Assembly: GCA_002420115.1 (NCBI GenBank)
Contig: DIHK01000007.1
Location: forward strand, 170,601-234,600
Source of the DNA: Nitrospira sp. UBA5698
GTDB taxonomy: Bacteria; Nitrospirota; Nitrospiria; Nitrospirales; Nitrospiraceae
Direction of reading: 5' to 3'
Length of the DNA: 64,000 nucleotides
Shown in pieces: positions 8,440-17,740 of this stretch. The position numbers and the translations under genes were made by a program. The notes beneath the pieces were generated by a model, which did no database searches, was not told where the DNA came from, and saw only the letters and a program-made list of their open reading frames with translations. Within the stretch, counting starts at the first letter, position 1. The number at the start of each line of letters is the position of its first letter.

Positions 8440-9807
8440 ATGGGACATGAGCAACGACTCGGGGCCTTTATCGCGGAGACACGGCCTCAGTTTGAGGATC
8501 TCTTGGGCCAGATGGTGGAAGTGCCGTCGATCAGTATGGATTCGTCTCGTGCGGGAGATATGCGGCGTATGGCCGAGCTTGCGAAGCAGTATCTCTGCGA
8601 TTTAGGGGCTGATCCGCACGTCGTCGAGACTGGGGGAGCCCCTATTGTTTCGGGAGGCTGGACGACGGGGGCTGAGTACCCCACCGTCACGATCTACAAT
8701 CACCTGGATGTGCAGCCCGCGCAAGAACCTGAGTGGAAACAGGCTCCGTTCGCGTTTCGTAATGATCGTGGGATCTACCATGGCCGAGGGGCGACCGATG
8801 ACAAGGGACCGGCCCTTACGGCCCTGTTTGGTGCAAAATATGCGATTGAGCAAGGGGTGCCGATTAATATTCGGTTCTTATGGGAGCTTGAAGAAGAGAT
8901 CGGCAGCCCGCATTTTCGGGCAGGGCTTAAGGATCGTGCAGCGATCCCGAGACCGGACTCGGTTATCGTGTCGGATACAATCTGGATCGCCAAGGGGCGG
9001 CCTGCGGTTCCCTATGGTCTCCGTGGTCTGCTGGGGGCGCGTCTGGTCTTACGCACCGGGGAGAAAGATGCGCATTCAGGTGTCACAGGGGGGGCGGCCC
9101 GTAATCCCCTGGCCGAGTTGATGGAGGTGGCCACCTCGTGTGTCGATGCGCGAACCGGGAGAGTGAAGATTCCCGGCTTCTATGATGATGCGGTGGAACC
9201 CACGAAGGCCGAGATCAAGAGTTTCTTGAAGTCCGGTTTCCAGGTGAAGGGTTTCAAGGATGCCTATGGGTTTCGGTCGCTACGGGTTCAGGATCCTGCC
9301 AAGGTCCTGCGGCGGATTTGGGCCTCGCCGACGTTCGAAATTCATGGTCTCAGCGGCGGCTACCATGGACAGGGTGTGAAGACTGTCGTGCCTGGCCATG
9401 CGGAGTTGAAGGTCAGCATGCGTCTGGTCCCAGATCAGGTTCCAGAACGTGTCTTTGCTCTCTTCAAGAAACATGTCGCCAAGATCAATCCCAGTATTAA
9501 GGTAGAGCGAGAGGGGATGCTCCATCCATTTAAGGGGAGCTTTTCCGGGCCCTATGTGGATTGTGTGAAGCGGGCCGTGAAAGCGGGATTCGGAAAAGAA
9601 CCGGCTTTCGTACGAGAGGGAGGATCGATTGGGGCGGTCGTCACGATGCAGAATATGTGGAAGGTTCCAATTTTATTCATGGGGTTAAGTTTGCCGGAAC
9701 ATGGCTATCATGCGCCTAATGAATATTTCGACTGGGGACAAGCTTCCGGTGGAATGAAGGCATTTTCCTGTTATTTTGAAGAGTTAGCACGAATGGGAAA
9801 GGGTTAG
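8440..9807 (+). CDS. M20 family metallopeptidase (dipeptidase-like)
   Basis: A roughly 455-residue M20 di-zinc peptidase. The start at 8440 is chosen because AAGGAGG ends at 8430, 9 bases upstream; ATG 8431 directly abuts the ribosome site and is less likely. Metal-site motifs are present: YNHLDVQPAQ, GRGATDDKGP and ELEEEIGSPHF, plus GGSIGAVVTM and a C-terminal PEHGYHAPNE block. The dimerisation domain follows SGVTGGAARNPL. The family removes N-terminal residues or cleaves dipeptides in the cytosol. No partner gene is adjacent, so substrate assignment is open. Confidence 0.9.
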   Translation: MGHEQRLGAFIAETRPQFEDLLGQMVEVPSISMDSSRAGDMRRMAELAKQYLCDLGADPHVVETGGAPIVSGGWTTGAEYPTVTIYNHLDVQPAQEPEWKQAPFAFRNDRGIYHGRGATDDKGPALTALFGAKYAIEQGVPINIRFLWELEEEIGSPHFRAGLKDRAAIPRPDSVIVSDTIWIAKGRPAVPYGLRGLLGARLVLRTGEKDAHSGVTGGAARNPLAELMEVATSCVDARTGRVKIPGFYDDAVEPTKAEIKSFLKSGFQVKGFKDAYGFRSLRVQDPAKVLRRIWASPTFEIHGLSGGYHGQGVKTVVPGHAELKVSMRLVPDQVPERVFALFKKHVAKINPSIKVEREGMLHPFKGSFSGPYVDCVKRAVKAGFGKEPAFVREGGSIGAVVTMQNMWKVPILFMGLSLPEHGYHAPNEYFDWGQASGGMKAFSCYFEELARMGKG

Positions 9808-10130
9808 GGGGAGAATGTAGCTCTAATTGTATAGCTCGCTTATGGGACCTACAAGGGCCAGTTTTGAACAGAGCTTCACAAAAATTGGTTGACTGTGTTG
9901 TTTCTTCTGCAGTGATAGGATGAAATTTCCCAACTCCTAGCGATTCTGATCCTATAAGTCATTGAAAGTACGAGCGGGGAAAAGCCTGCCGCTCCAATTA
10001 AAGGGCATAGAAGTTGCTCATTCGGTCGATGGTGAGATGGTTATATGGTTTTCCATGCGTTTCCCATCTCAATGCGTGTCCTCTTATCACGGTTGAATGT
10101 GCAAGGATTGGTTAGGTATCCTGGCGGCCT
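9808..10130. other. Gap upstream of cutA with a possible leader hairpin
   Basis: No open frame here looks coding. GAGCGG at 9972-9977 pairs with CCGCTC at 9989-9994 around a purine-rich loop. A TTGACT at 9889-9894 resembles a -35 element but the matching -10 is weak. The hairpin could be part of a 5' leader for cutA or just the end of the M20 transcript; I match it to no known riboswitch. Confidence 0.3.
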
Positions 10131-10463
10131 ATGGATGGCGAATTGGGTCAGACGGTTGTTGTTGTCATGGTGAGCGTGGCGAACCAAGAAGAAGCAGGAA
10201 AAATCGCCGACCTGGTGGTAAGATCCCGCCTTGCGGCTTGTGCTTCAACTATTCCCACAGTTCAGTCAACCTACCGGTGGGAAGGAAAGATTGTAAACGA
10301 TCAGGAGTCGCTTATCTTCATGAAAACAACATCCGATAAAGTCTTACCTCTTCAAGAGGCGATTTTAAAAGTTCACTCTTATAAAGTGCCTGAAATCATA
10401 GCGATTTCTGTTACGCATGGGTTTCAGCCGTATCTGGACTGGGTTCGGGGCGAGGTCTCCTAG
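10131..10463 (+). CDS. cutA: CutA divalent-cation tolerance protein
   Basis: A 110-residue protein with the full CutA signature: VVVVMVSVANQEEAGKIA, VVRSRLAACAS, the WEGKI strand (YRWEGKIVND), KTTSDKV, and the terminal PEIIAISVTHGFQPYLDWV. CutA is a small, very stable trimeric ferredoxin-like protein linked to copper or other divalent-cation tolerance, cytosolic in bacteria. Length is normal for the family. The ATG at 10131 has no strong ribosome site; a slightly different start is possible but the conserved core is complete. It precedes the M23 peptidase gene by about 130 bases. Confidence 0.92.
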   Translation: MDGELGQTVVVVMVSVANQEEAGKIADLVVRSRLAACASTIPTVQSTYRWEGKIVNDQESLIFMKTTSDKVLPLQEAILKVHSYKVPEIIAISVTHGFQPYLDWVRGEVS

Positions 10464-10594
10464 CTCATGGGGCCGACATGACTTCAGGGGCATACCGGTT
10501 CTTAGGGGGGTTGACCGGGAGGAAGAGAAGTCGGTAACGTGGCGGTCTCTACCGGGTGAACCTACCGGGATCAATTGGCAGGGGGGCGATCATT

Positions 10595-11620
10595 ATGGCT
10601 CAGACAACAAATCAAGACGGCGGGACTTATACGGTTGTCGTCTTTCGAGGGTCGACGGCAAAACCGTTGCGCTTCAGCTTTTCAAAAAAGCTTCTCCGGA
10701 CGCTGCTGACTTGTGTTGGCCTCATTGTTGTTGCCGATCTGCTCGTTGTTTCCCACTATGTTGTGAGGACGGGAGAGGTATGGGAACTATCTTCGTTCCG
10801 AACTGAAGCGATGAGTGCGCGTGAGCAGACTGCGGCATTCACGGCAGCCATCGATGATCTCAAGAAGCGAATTGGGGCTATGAACGAGGTCAATCAACGA
10901 CTTCGAGTCATGCTGGGGATCGAGGTTCCAAAGTCAGGCGATATGGTGAATGGCCGAGGTGGTGAGGACGTTCCTCTTCTTGAAGGTGGGGCGATGCCAA
11001 GCCTCAATGGGAATACGAATCCGGGTTCGGCGAGTTCTGCAAGTTCAAAGGATGGAGGGGAAAAGTCCAACCAGGAGTCTGCCGTGGGTGTTGACCAGTC
11101 CAAGAACCATCTTGAGGCGGTGGCTGCTGTGAAGGATGGTCTGGAGTGGCTCTCGAAGGCGACCACGGCCCAAGAACGCATCTTGTCGGAGTTATCGGAG
11201 GCTGCGGAGCAACGTTCCTCTCGATGGGCTTCAACACCTTCTATTTGGCCAGTAAAGGGATGGGTGACATCAGGGTTTGGCCCTCGTGTTTCTCCTTTCA
11301 CTGAGAAGCCAGCGTGGCACGATGGGTTGGATATTGGGGCGGCTCCCAATACTCCGGTTCGTGCACCGGCTCAAGGCCGGGTGACCTCAGTAGGCTATGA
11401 TCCGAAACTCGGGAATATGGTCCGCGTCGACCATGGGTTTGGAGTTGAAACGCTCTACGGGCATTTGGCCAAGGCTTTGGTCAAGGAAGGTCAGAGAGTC
11501 GATCGTGGCGATGTCATTGCGCTGGTCGGCAGTTCGGGCCTGTCGACAGGCCCGCACCTGCACTACATGGTGAAGCTGAACGGCCAGGCGCTTGATCCCA
11601 CCAAGTACATCTTAGAGTAG
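10595..11620 (+). CDS. M23 (LytM-type) metallopeptidase with membrane anchor and coiled coil
   Basis: ATG at 10595 with a GGGGG-type ribosome site upstream is preferred over GTG 10556. The protein has about 341 residues: a short cytosolic N terminus, one membrane segment (about residues 37-57), a coiled-coil region with the AFTAAIDDLKKRIGAMNEVN pattern, a Ser/Gly-rich linker and a C-terminal LytM domain. Zinc ligands are visible: H242 and D246 (HDGLD), and H321 and H323 (HLHY). The family either cleaves peptidoglycan cross-links or activates amidases; intact ligands favour enzymatic activity. Periplasm-facing. The architecture is that of NlpD/MepM-like or bactofilin-associated M23 proteins. 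Confidence 0.88.
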   Translation: MAQTTNQDGGTYTVVVFRGSTAKPLRFSFSKKLLRTLLTCVGLIVVADLLVVSHYVVRTGEVWELSSFRTEAMSAREQTAAFTAAIDDLKKRIGAMNEVNQRLRVMLGIEVPKSGDMVNGRGGEDVPLLEGGAMPSLNGNTNPGSASSASSKDGGEKSNQESAVGVDQSKNHLEAVAAVKDGLEWLSKATTAQERILSELSEAAEQRSSRWASTPSIWPVKGWVTSGFGPRVSPFTEKPAWHDGLDIGAAPNTPVRAPAQGRVTSVGYDPKLGNMVRVDHGFGVETLYGHLAKALVKEGQRVDRGDVIALVGSSGLSTGPHLHYMVKLNGQALDPTKYILE

Positions 11621-11778
11621 TAAACCGAGGAGGGCTCCCGAACCCCTTCCCGTCGCTCGTTGGTTCCTTGCTCTCTTTGTAACGTACGACGTTCGACCTG
11701 CTTCTGCTCTCCATCCCTACGCGAATAGTGTTATACTCCGGCCCTGTGTGATTCAGCTCAAGCCAGAATGAGTGCCTC

Positions 11779-13461
11779 TTGACAGACCTAGAAATCGCTC
11801 AGTCAGTCACCCCTCGTCCCATTCTCGACATTGGGACCCAACTTGGCATCCGTGCCGAAGAGCTGACCTGTTATGGACGGGATAAGGCAAAGGTCTCGCC
11901 GGAGATTTTGGCCCGTCTCCACACTACCTCCAAGGGACACTATGTCCTTGTCACCGCGATCAATCCTACACCTCTGGGCGAGGGAAAAACGACGACGTCG
12001 ATTGGTCTGGCTATGGGGCTAACCCGGCTCGGGCATCGTACCGCTCTTACGCTGCGCCAGCCGTCGCTCGGCCCTGTATTCGGAGTGAAGGGCGGTGGTA
12101 CCGGTGGCGGGCATGCCCAAGTCATTCCGATGGAGGAAATCAACCTTCACCTGACCGGAGACGCCCATGCGGTGGCTGCCAGTCATAATCTGCTCTCTGC
12201 ATTCGTGGACAATCATCTGTTTCATGGAAATCGGCTCCTGATTGATCCACAAAAAATCACTTGGCCGCGAACACTGAATGTCAACGATCGGGCACTTCGA
12301 GAGATCGTATTAGGAGAGGGGACAGGTGGCCGCGCAGGCCAATTTGTCATTACCGAGGCATCTGAGATCATGGCGGTCTTGGCCCTTGCAAAGGATCGGC
12401 GAGATCTTCGGGAGCGTCTTAGTCGCATCGTCGTCGGATTGACGACGTCTGGAAAGCCGGTTAGGGCTGAGGAGCTCGGGTGTGTAGGGGCGATGGAGGT
12501 CCTGCTGAAGGAGGCGCTGAAGCCGAATATCGTTCAGACCTTAGAAGGGACTCCCGCATTTGTGCATACAGGACCATTCGGGAATATTGCCCACGGCAAT
12601 TGCTCGATCATCTCTGACGCGATTGCGTTGCGATGTGCCGATTTTGTTGTCACGGAGGCAGGGTTCGGGAGTGATCTTGGGGCGGAGAAATTTTTTAACA
12701 TCAAGTGCCGGGTTTCGGGGGATTCACCAGCAGTGGCAGTGGTCGTTGCGACCCTGCGGGCATTGAAACTTCATGGCGGAGGAGGTGTGGCAAAGGCGGG
12801 TGTGCCGTTGCCCATCAGTCTGACTGGGCCGAACCAGGAAGCTTTATCAAAGGGCATCGCCAATTTGGAACAACATGTGGTCAATGTGCGGGCACATGGG
12901 GTACCAGTGGTTGTTGCGGTGAATGCCTTCAAGGACGATCCACAGGATGAATTGGACTGGGTGCGCGAGCAATCGATGAAGATGGGAGCTATAGATGCTG
13001 CCGTCTCAACTCATTGGACAGACGGAGGCAAGGGGGCTGAGCAGCTTGCAGTCGCTGTGGCGAAAGCAGTCCAAACGCCCGGCCCGTTCAGGCATCTCTA
13101 TGACGTGTCCTTGCCGATCAAGAAAAAGATCGAAACCATTGCCACGACCATGTACGGAGCGGACGGGGTTCGATTCGAGCCGGAGGCTGAACGTCAAATA
13201 GATACGGCTGAAGCGTTAGGGTATGGGAACTTGCCGGTCTGTATGGCCAAGACCCCTCTCTCACTTTCACACGACTCGACACTCAAGGGGCGACCGAAAG
13301 GGTTTATCGTTCCGATCAAAGAGCTCCGAATCCTGGCCGGGGCCGGATTTGTAACAGCCGTCTGTTCAGGGATTCAGTTGATGCCAGGGTTACCGAAGAA
13401 ACCGGCCGGTGAGCGGATCAGCCTGGATGCGAACAGTGGAAAAATTGTAGGACTTTCGTAG
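11779..13461 (+). CDS. fhs: Formate--tetrahydrofolate ligase
   Basis: A 560-residue protein of normal family length. It carries the ATP-binding motif PTPLGEGKTT (P65-T72 around K70), GGGTGGGHAQVIPMEEINLH in part, the TGPFGNIAHG motif and a conserved C-terminal PGLPKKPA. It makes 10-formyl-THF from formate, THF and ATP, feeding purine synthesis, formylmethionine and the C1 branch of carbon fixation. The start is TTG; no in-frame ATG exists nearby. A tiny ATG-AGT-GCC-TCT-TGA reading frame overlaps the TTG (TTGA), which could couple initiation, but this is speculative. Monocistronic, convergent with hflC. Confidence 0.95.
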   Translation: MTDLEIAQSVTPRPILDIGTQLGIRAEELTCYGRDKAKVSPEILARLHTTSKGHYVLVTAINPTPLGEGKTTTSIGLAMGLTRLGHRTALTLRQPSLGPVFGVKGGGTGGGHAQVIPMEEINLHLTGDAHAVAASHNLLSAFVDNHLFHGNRLLIDPQKITWPRTLNVNDRALREIVLGEGTGGRAGQFVITEASEIMAVLALAKDRRDLRERLSRIVVGLTTSGKPVRAEELGCVGAMEVLLKEALKPNIVQTLEGTPAFVHTGPFGNIAHGNCSIISDAIALRCADFVVTEAGFGSDLGAEKFFNIKCRVSGDSPAVAVVVATLRALKLHGGGGVAKAGVPLPISLTGPNQEALSKGIANLEQHVVNVRAHGVPVVVAVNAFKDDPQDELDWVREQSMKMGAIDAAVSTHWTDGGKGAEQLAVAVAKAVQTPGPFRHLYDVSLPIKKKIETIATTMYGADGVRFEPEAERQIDTAEALGYGNLPVCMAKTPLSLSHDSTLKGRPKGFIVPIKELRILAGAGFVTAVCSGIQLMPGLPKKPAGERISLDANSGKIVGLS

Positions 13462-13465
13462 CAAC

Positions 13466-14326
13466 TCAGCGCTGCTTCAAGTACCGGAAGAACTCGGAGT
13501 CCGGGCTCATGACCAGCGTGGAGCCGTCCTTGAACGCGCTCTTGTAGGCTTCCATTGAACGGGTAAACTCGAAGAATTTCAGGTCCTGGCGGTAGGCGTC
13601 AGCGTAGATGCGAAATGCCTTCGCGTCGCCGCCTCCCCGAAGCTCCTCCGACTCTTTATAGGCTTGGGCGAGGATAATCTCTCGGTCTTTCTCCGCTTCT
13701 GATCGAATCTTCTGCGCTTCTTCTGCGCCTTCTGCGCGATATTGTTTTGCCTGGCGCTCCCGTTCTGCCTGCATCCGTGCAAAGACGGCTTTCTCGTTCT
13801 GTTCCGGCAAGTCGGCCCGCTTGATCCGCACATCCTGAATCTCGATGCCGTACCCCGCGGCTTTTTCCTTTGCGCGTTCGGTGACGACCCGCATGATATC
13901 CGCTCTCGTACTCGACACGATCTCAAGCAGCTCATGCCGGCCTAATTCCACGCGGAGTTCGGAATAGATGATATCGTGCAGGCGTTGAAGTGCGCCACGT
14001 TGGCTCTGGAAGTTTTGATACACCTTGAGCGGGTCGACAATGCGCCATTTTGCAAAGTTATCCAACAAGAGGGTCTTCTTGTCCGAGGTAATGACGTCCT
14101 GGGCGTTCGAATCATAATCCAACAGCCGCTTGTCAAAGTAGGTGACCTCTTGGACGAAGGGGACCTTCATGTAGAGCCCCGGTTCGGTGATGTTCCGAAC
14201 GGGTTTCCCCAGTTGGACGACAATCGCGGTCTGGATGACGTCCACGACGAAGAGCGGGGAGGCCCCAAGGACAAACAACGCAATGATCAGGGCCAGGACG
14301 GCCAGCAGCAACCCTTGCTTGGTCAT
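13466..14326 (-). CDS. hflC: HflC, SPFH/prohibitin-family membrane protease modulator
   Basis: A 286-residue protein with an N-terminal membrane anchor (LLLAVLALIIALFVLGASPLF) followed by the SPFH domain (TAIVVQLGKPVRNITEPGLY) and a charged helical region (ERERQAKQYRAEGAEEAQKI). The C terminus SMEAYKSAFKDGSTLVMSPD is diagnostic of HflC. With HflK it forms a periplasmic cage that controls the FtsH protease. Its ATG overlaps the hflK stop by 4 bases (ATGA), giving coupled translation. Confidence 0.93.
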   Translation of the reverse strand: MTKQGLLLAVLALIIALFVLGASPLFVVDVIQTAIVVQLGKPVRNITEPGLYMKVPFVQEVTYFDKRLLDYDSNAQDVITSDKKTLLLDNFAKWRIVDPLKVYQNFQSQRGALQRLHDIIYSELRVELGRHELLEIVSSTRADIMRVVTERAKEKAAGYGIEIQDVRIKRADLPEQNEKAVFARMQAERERQAKQYRAEGAEEAQKIRSEAEKDREIILAQAYKESEELRGGGDAKAFRIYADAYRQDLKFFEFTRSMEAYKSAFKDGSTLVMSPDSEFFRYLKQR

Positions 14327-15450
14327 GGCCGAGCCCCTCTCGATTTCAATGTAGGAGATGGTTCTGCCCGGGGTTCCTCACTCTCCAGCTGAGAGCTGGC
14401 CTTCCCCCCACTGGCGGCGGTCAGCTTCGAGCGGCGATCCAACGGGAGATACGGGAGCAGGCGCTCGCCCCCTTTCCCATCGATAATGATCTTCTCCATA
14501 TTGGGGAGGATTTCCTCCATCGTTTCGATATAAATCCGTTTGCTGATGACATCCTTTGATTGGTTGTACTCTTTGAGGGTCGCCAGAAAGCGATTGGCCT
14601 CACCCTGCGCGCGATTGAGGCGAGCCTGGGCAAACCCCTTGGCACGGTTGACGAGCTCCGCCGCTTCCCCCTTGGCCCTCGGGATGATGTCGTTGCGATA
14701 TCCTTGCGCCTGGTTGATGAGCTTTTCCCGATCCTCCTTGGCGTTGGTCACGTCTTTGAACGCGGCGGCGACCGCTTCCGGCGGATCGACGTCTTGCAAT
14801 TGCACGGCGGCAATCTGCACTCCGGAGTGGTACTGATCCAGGATCGTCTGTAACAGAGTCATCGTGTCTTGCTGAATCACCGCTTTGCCGGTGGTCAATG
14901 CTTCGTCGATCTTGCTCTTCCCGACCACTTCCCGCATGGAGGCTTCTGCCGCCTTGCCGATGGTCTCATGGATATCCGCGACGTTGAACAGGAACTCTCC
15001 GGCTTCTTTGATCTTGTACTGCACGATAAACTCGATTGCCAGGATGTTCATATCGCCGGTCAACATCAAGGCTTCTTGCGGCACCATTTGCTGGCGGCCC
15101 TGCTGACTGGTACGGAAGCCGACCTCGACACGAAAAAGCTTGGCAACCTTCGGCTGAAGAACGGTTTCAGCGAAGGGGATTTTGAAGTGAGGCCCTGGCT
15201 CGACGGTGCGAACCGGCACCCCAAACCGCTTGACGACACCTTCCTCGTCCGGGGCGACGATAAACACCGCCTGCCAGATAAACAAGATGACTACAGCAGC
15301 AACGACGAGGTTCAAGAATCCCCCGGAAGGCAAGAGGCTCTTAAGCCCACCGGGGGGAAAGAGATCTTTCAGTTGAGACTGCGCCTGCTTGAGTGCGTCC
15401 TCAAGCGGATCAGGCTTCTTGCCCCAAGGATCTTTTGGGTCCCAGACCAT
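14323..15450 (-). CDS. hflK: HflK, SPFH/prohibitin-family membrane protease modulator
   Basis: About 375 residues: a proline-rich N terminus (VWDPKDPWGKKPDPLEDAL), one membrane segment (NLVVAAVVILFIWQAVFIVA), the SPFH domain (EEGVVKRFGVPVRTVEPGPH) and a long helical part with QLQDVDPPEAVAAAFKDV, the hallmark of HflK. The frame is open to a TTG at 15471, but ATG at 15450 starts the conserved part, so that is preferred; neither has a clear ribosome site. Partner of HflC in regulating FtsH. First gene of the hflKC operon. Confidence 0.92.
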   Translation of the reverse strand: MVWDPKDPWGKKPDPLEDALKQAQSQLKDLFPPGGLKSLLPSGGFLNLVVAAVVILFIWQAVFIVAPDEEGVVKRFGVPVRTVEPGPHFKIPFAETVLQPKVAKLFRVEVGFRTSQQGRQQMVPQEALMLTGDMNILAIEFIVQYKIKEAGEFLFNVADIHETIGKAAEASMREVVGKSKIDEALTTGKAVIQQDTMTLLQTILDQYHSGVQIAAVQLQDVDPPEAVAAAFKDVTNAKEDREKLINQAQGYRNDIIPRAKGEAAELVNRAKGFAQARLNRAQGEANRFLATLKEYNQSKDVISKRIYIETMEEILPNMEKIIIDGKGGERLLPYLPLDRRSKLTAASGGKASSQLESEEPRAEPSPTLKSRGARP

Positions 15451-15527
15451 TTCAGTATGTGTCCCGTACAAATAGGAGCTAACAATTAGCGTTGCACCTT
15501 AGCAGAGTGGCGCCACGGTGACAAGCT

Positions 15528-16661
15528 CTAGAGCGTCCTCGAAAAGATAAAGTAGGCCAGGCAGGCAAGGATTGCCGAAACTGGAACGGTCACGATCCAG
15601 GCAAGTGCCATTTCTCGCACCGTCGTCCAGCGGACGGACGCACTCCCGCGCAAGAGACCAATTCCGACAATGGCGGAGCTACTGACATGCGTCGTCGAGA
15701 CGGGCAAGCCGAGTACTCCTGAGAGCATGACCAAAGACGAGGTGGTGAGATTGGCGGATAGCCCTTCCGCATGATTCATCCTGGTCACGCTTTCAGCGAG
15801 GACTGCTGTGACGCGGCGCCCACCCCAATAGCTCCCGATACCCATGGCCATGGCCACACCCGCGAACGCCAGCACTTGCCAGGCGGTGCTGGGCCACATG
15901 GCCGTGGAACTTCCGAGCAGGAGCATCGCGGCGATCTTCGGTGCGTCGTTGGTCCCCCGTGCGAGGGAGACGAGCCCGCTGGATAGCCAGTGGATGGAAT
16001 CAAGGCCGACAGTAGGACCTGATAGACCTGCGCGTTCGCATTGCGAGGGGACAGTCGCTATAGGGATAGCCATACCCCCCGCTTGAAACAAGGTCCGAGT
16101 ATGGCCATGTGCGTCGATTGTCACCAGAGCACGATGCTGTGGCATGAGGCAGACGCAGACACCCTCCCAACGTGTGGCGATCGATTTGATGAGAGGGTGA
16201 ACGAACAACGAAAGGCCAAGCGCGAGAAACGGACTCAGCAACAATGGAAGGGTAATTTTTTTCAGGACTGTCGACCAAATCAAGCCCTCACTACCGAAGG
16301 CCAGTAGGCCTGCGCCTGCGAGAGAACCGGTCAGGGCGTGTGTCGTGGAAACCGGCAACCCGGTCCTTGATGCAATGAGTACCCATAGGAACGCTCCGCT
16401 GAGAATCGCGGGGGCCAGTGCGGAAGGGATGGCAAGATTCGGCTGAAAAAATCCGCTGCTGAAGATCTTCACCATCGCCGTAGCGACCACGGCCGCGATG
16501 CCCGCACCGACCATCGTCCACACGGTCCCCCAAGCAATCGCGGTTCGATAGGTCGTAATCCCGCTGCCGACCAATGTTGCTATGGCCTTGGAGACGTCGT
16601 TTGTGCCGTTGGCAAACGAGAGTACGAGGATCAGCGTGAGGGTGAGGGCGGAGCATTCCAT
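15528..16661 (-). CDS. Inorganic phosphate transporter, PiT family
   Basis: About 377 residues with ten or more membrane segments. Both PiT repeats are present: SFANGTNDVSKAIATLVGSG near the N terminus and SLARGTNDAPKIAAMLLLG in the second half, with the paired TTHALTGSLAG and TTHVSSSAIVGIG motifs. The start at 16661 follows GAGAGG at suitable spacing; a longer frame to 16727 would run into the arsS gene. It begins 12 bases after arsS and is the last gene of the arsenic operon. PiT carriers move metal-phosphate and also arsenate; here a role in handling arsenate or phosphate balance under arsenic stress is inferred. Confidence 0.88.
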   Translation of the reverse strand: MECSALTLTLILVLSFANGTNDVSKAIATLVGSGITTYRTAIAWGTVWTMVGAGIAAVVATAMVKIFSSGFFQPNLAIPSALAPAILSGAFLWVLIASRTGLPVSTTHALTGSLAGAGLLAFGSEGLIWSTVLKKITLPLLLSPFLALGLSLFVHPLIKSIATRWEGVCVCLMPQHRALVTIDAHGHTRTLFQAGGMAIPIATVPSQCERAGLSGPTVGLDSIHWLSSGLVSLARGTNDAPKIAAMLLLGSSTAMWPSTAWQVLAFAGVAMAMGIGSYWGGRRVTAVLAESVTRMNHAEGLSANLTTSSLVMLSGVLGLPVSTTHVSSSAIVGIGLLRGSASVRWTTVREMALAWIVTVPVSAILACLAYFIFSRTL

Positions 16662-16672
16662 GGGCCGTCCTC

Positions 16673-17710
16673 TCAGGTAACGGTGCCGCCACAGGATGAC
16701 CCGGAGCCTGCTGTGCAGCCGTAACAATGGTTGCGTGTCACAATCCGGCGGTGGTGGAGCTGAGCCGGATCGAAGTCGCGGATATGCGACGGCGCGCCAT
16801 GGTCGATCGTCAGGTCAAGCATCTGATTGAAATCGCAGTCGTAGAGTCTGCCGTCCCATCCAATTGATAGCGTCGAACGACACATGACGCCGGCAGCCGC
16901 CGCCGGATTAAAGGCGTTTGCGAGACGGTTCATGTACTGATCATAGTTGCCGCTTTCGATGAGGAATTCCAGGAATCGGCTGATGGGCATATTGGTAATG
17001 GTATAGAGCCGATTGAACGCAATGCCGTACTTAGCGAGTAATTGCTTCTTGAATTGGGCTTCGATGGCCTCCTGCTTCGGAGGCAAGAAGGCGCCGACGG
17101 GATTGTAGACCAGGTTGAGAGCCAGGCCGCTGTTCGGTCGACCATAGCCAAGCCGGTTTAAACGTCGAAGCCCTTCCAACGACTTCTCAAAGATTCCCTC
17201 GCCTCGCTGTGCATCGGTTTGGGAGGCTTGGTAGGACGGCAATGACGCGATGATTTCGACCTGATGATCGGCCAGGAATTCTGCCAAATCAGCTTGTGAA
17301 GGAAGCAGTAACACGGACAGATTGCAGCGGTCCATGACGTGGCGTCCGAGCCTGCGGGCCTGTTCGACAAGCCAACGAAAATGTGGATTGAGTTCCGGCG
17401 CCCCCCCCGTGATATCCACCGTAGGAATCTCGGTCTTGGCCAGAGCCTTCATGCAGTGCGCTGCCGTTTCCAAAGACATGGTTTCGGGGCGATCAGGACC
17501 GGCATCCACATGGCAATGGTGGCAGGTCTGGTTGCACAGTTTACCGACGTTGATCTGAAAGACCGTGATACCCGTGGCACACAGCGGAGATAAGCCGGCT
17601 CGATCAAGTTGCGCCTCAAAGGGGAGGTGAGAGCCGGACTCCTGCAGCAGCTTGAGCTGTTCCGATGGAGAAGCGAGCGCATTCTGTCGTCCCAGCAGGG
17701 TCAGCGGCAT
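16673..17710 (-). CDS. arsS: ArsS-type radical SAM protein (arsenosugar biosynthesis family)
   Basis: A 345-residue radical SAM protein with C59-x3-C63-x2-C66 (CNQTCHHC), followed by HVDAGPDRPE, and DITGGAPELNPHFRWLV, all typical of ArsS. The C-terminal part has a cysteine-rich block (YDCDFNQML, NHCYGCTAGSGSSCGG) for the SPASM/DUF3641-like domain. The family transfers the deoxyadenosyl group to dimethylarsenite on the path to arsenosugars. It lies 30 bases after arsR and 12 before the PiT gene. Full family length and all cluster ligands present. Confidence 0.9.
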   Translation of the reverse strand: MPLTLLGRQNALASPSEQLKLLQESGSHLPFEAQLDRAGLSPLCATGITVFQINVGKLCNQTCHHCHVDAGPDRPETMSLETAAHCMKALAKTEIPTVDITGGAPELNPHFRWLVEQARRLGRHVMDRCNLSVLLLPSQADLAEFLADHQVEIIASLPSYQASQTDAQRGEGIFEKSLEGLRRLNRLGYGRPNSGLALNLVYNPVGAFLPPKQEAIEAQFKKQLLAKYGIAFNRLYTITNMPISRFLEFLIESGNYDQYMNRLANAFNPAAAAGVMCRSTLSIGWDGRLYDCDFNQMLDLTIDHGAPSHIRDFDPAQLHHRRIVTRNHCYGCTAGSGSSCGGTVT

Positions 17711-17740
17711 GACTAAGCTCGTCCGATCGTGAGCGGTTGA

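Noticed and set aside
9889..9918. Possible sigma-70 promoter before cutA (TTGACT with TGATAG, 18-base spacer)
   Set aside because: The -10 matches consensus at only two positions.
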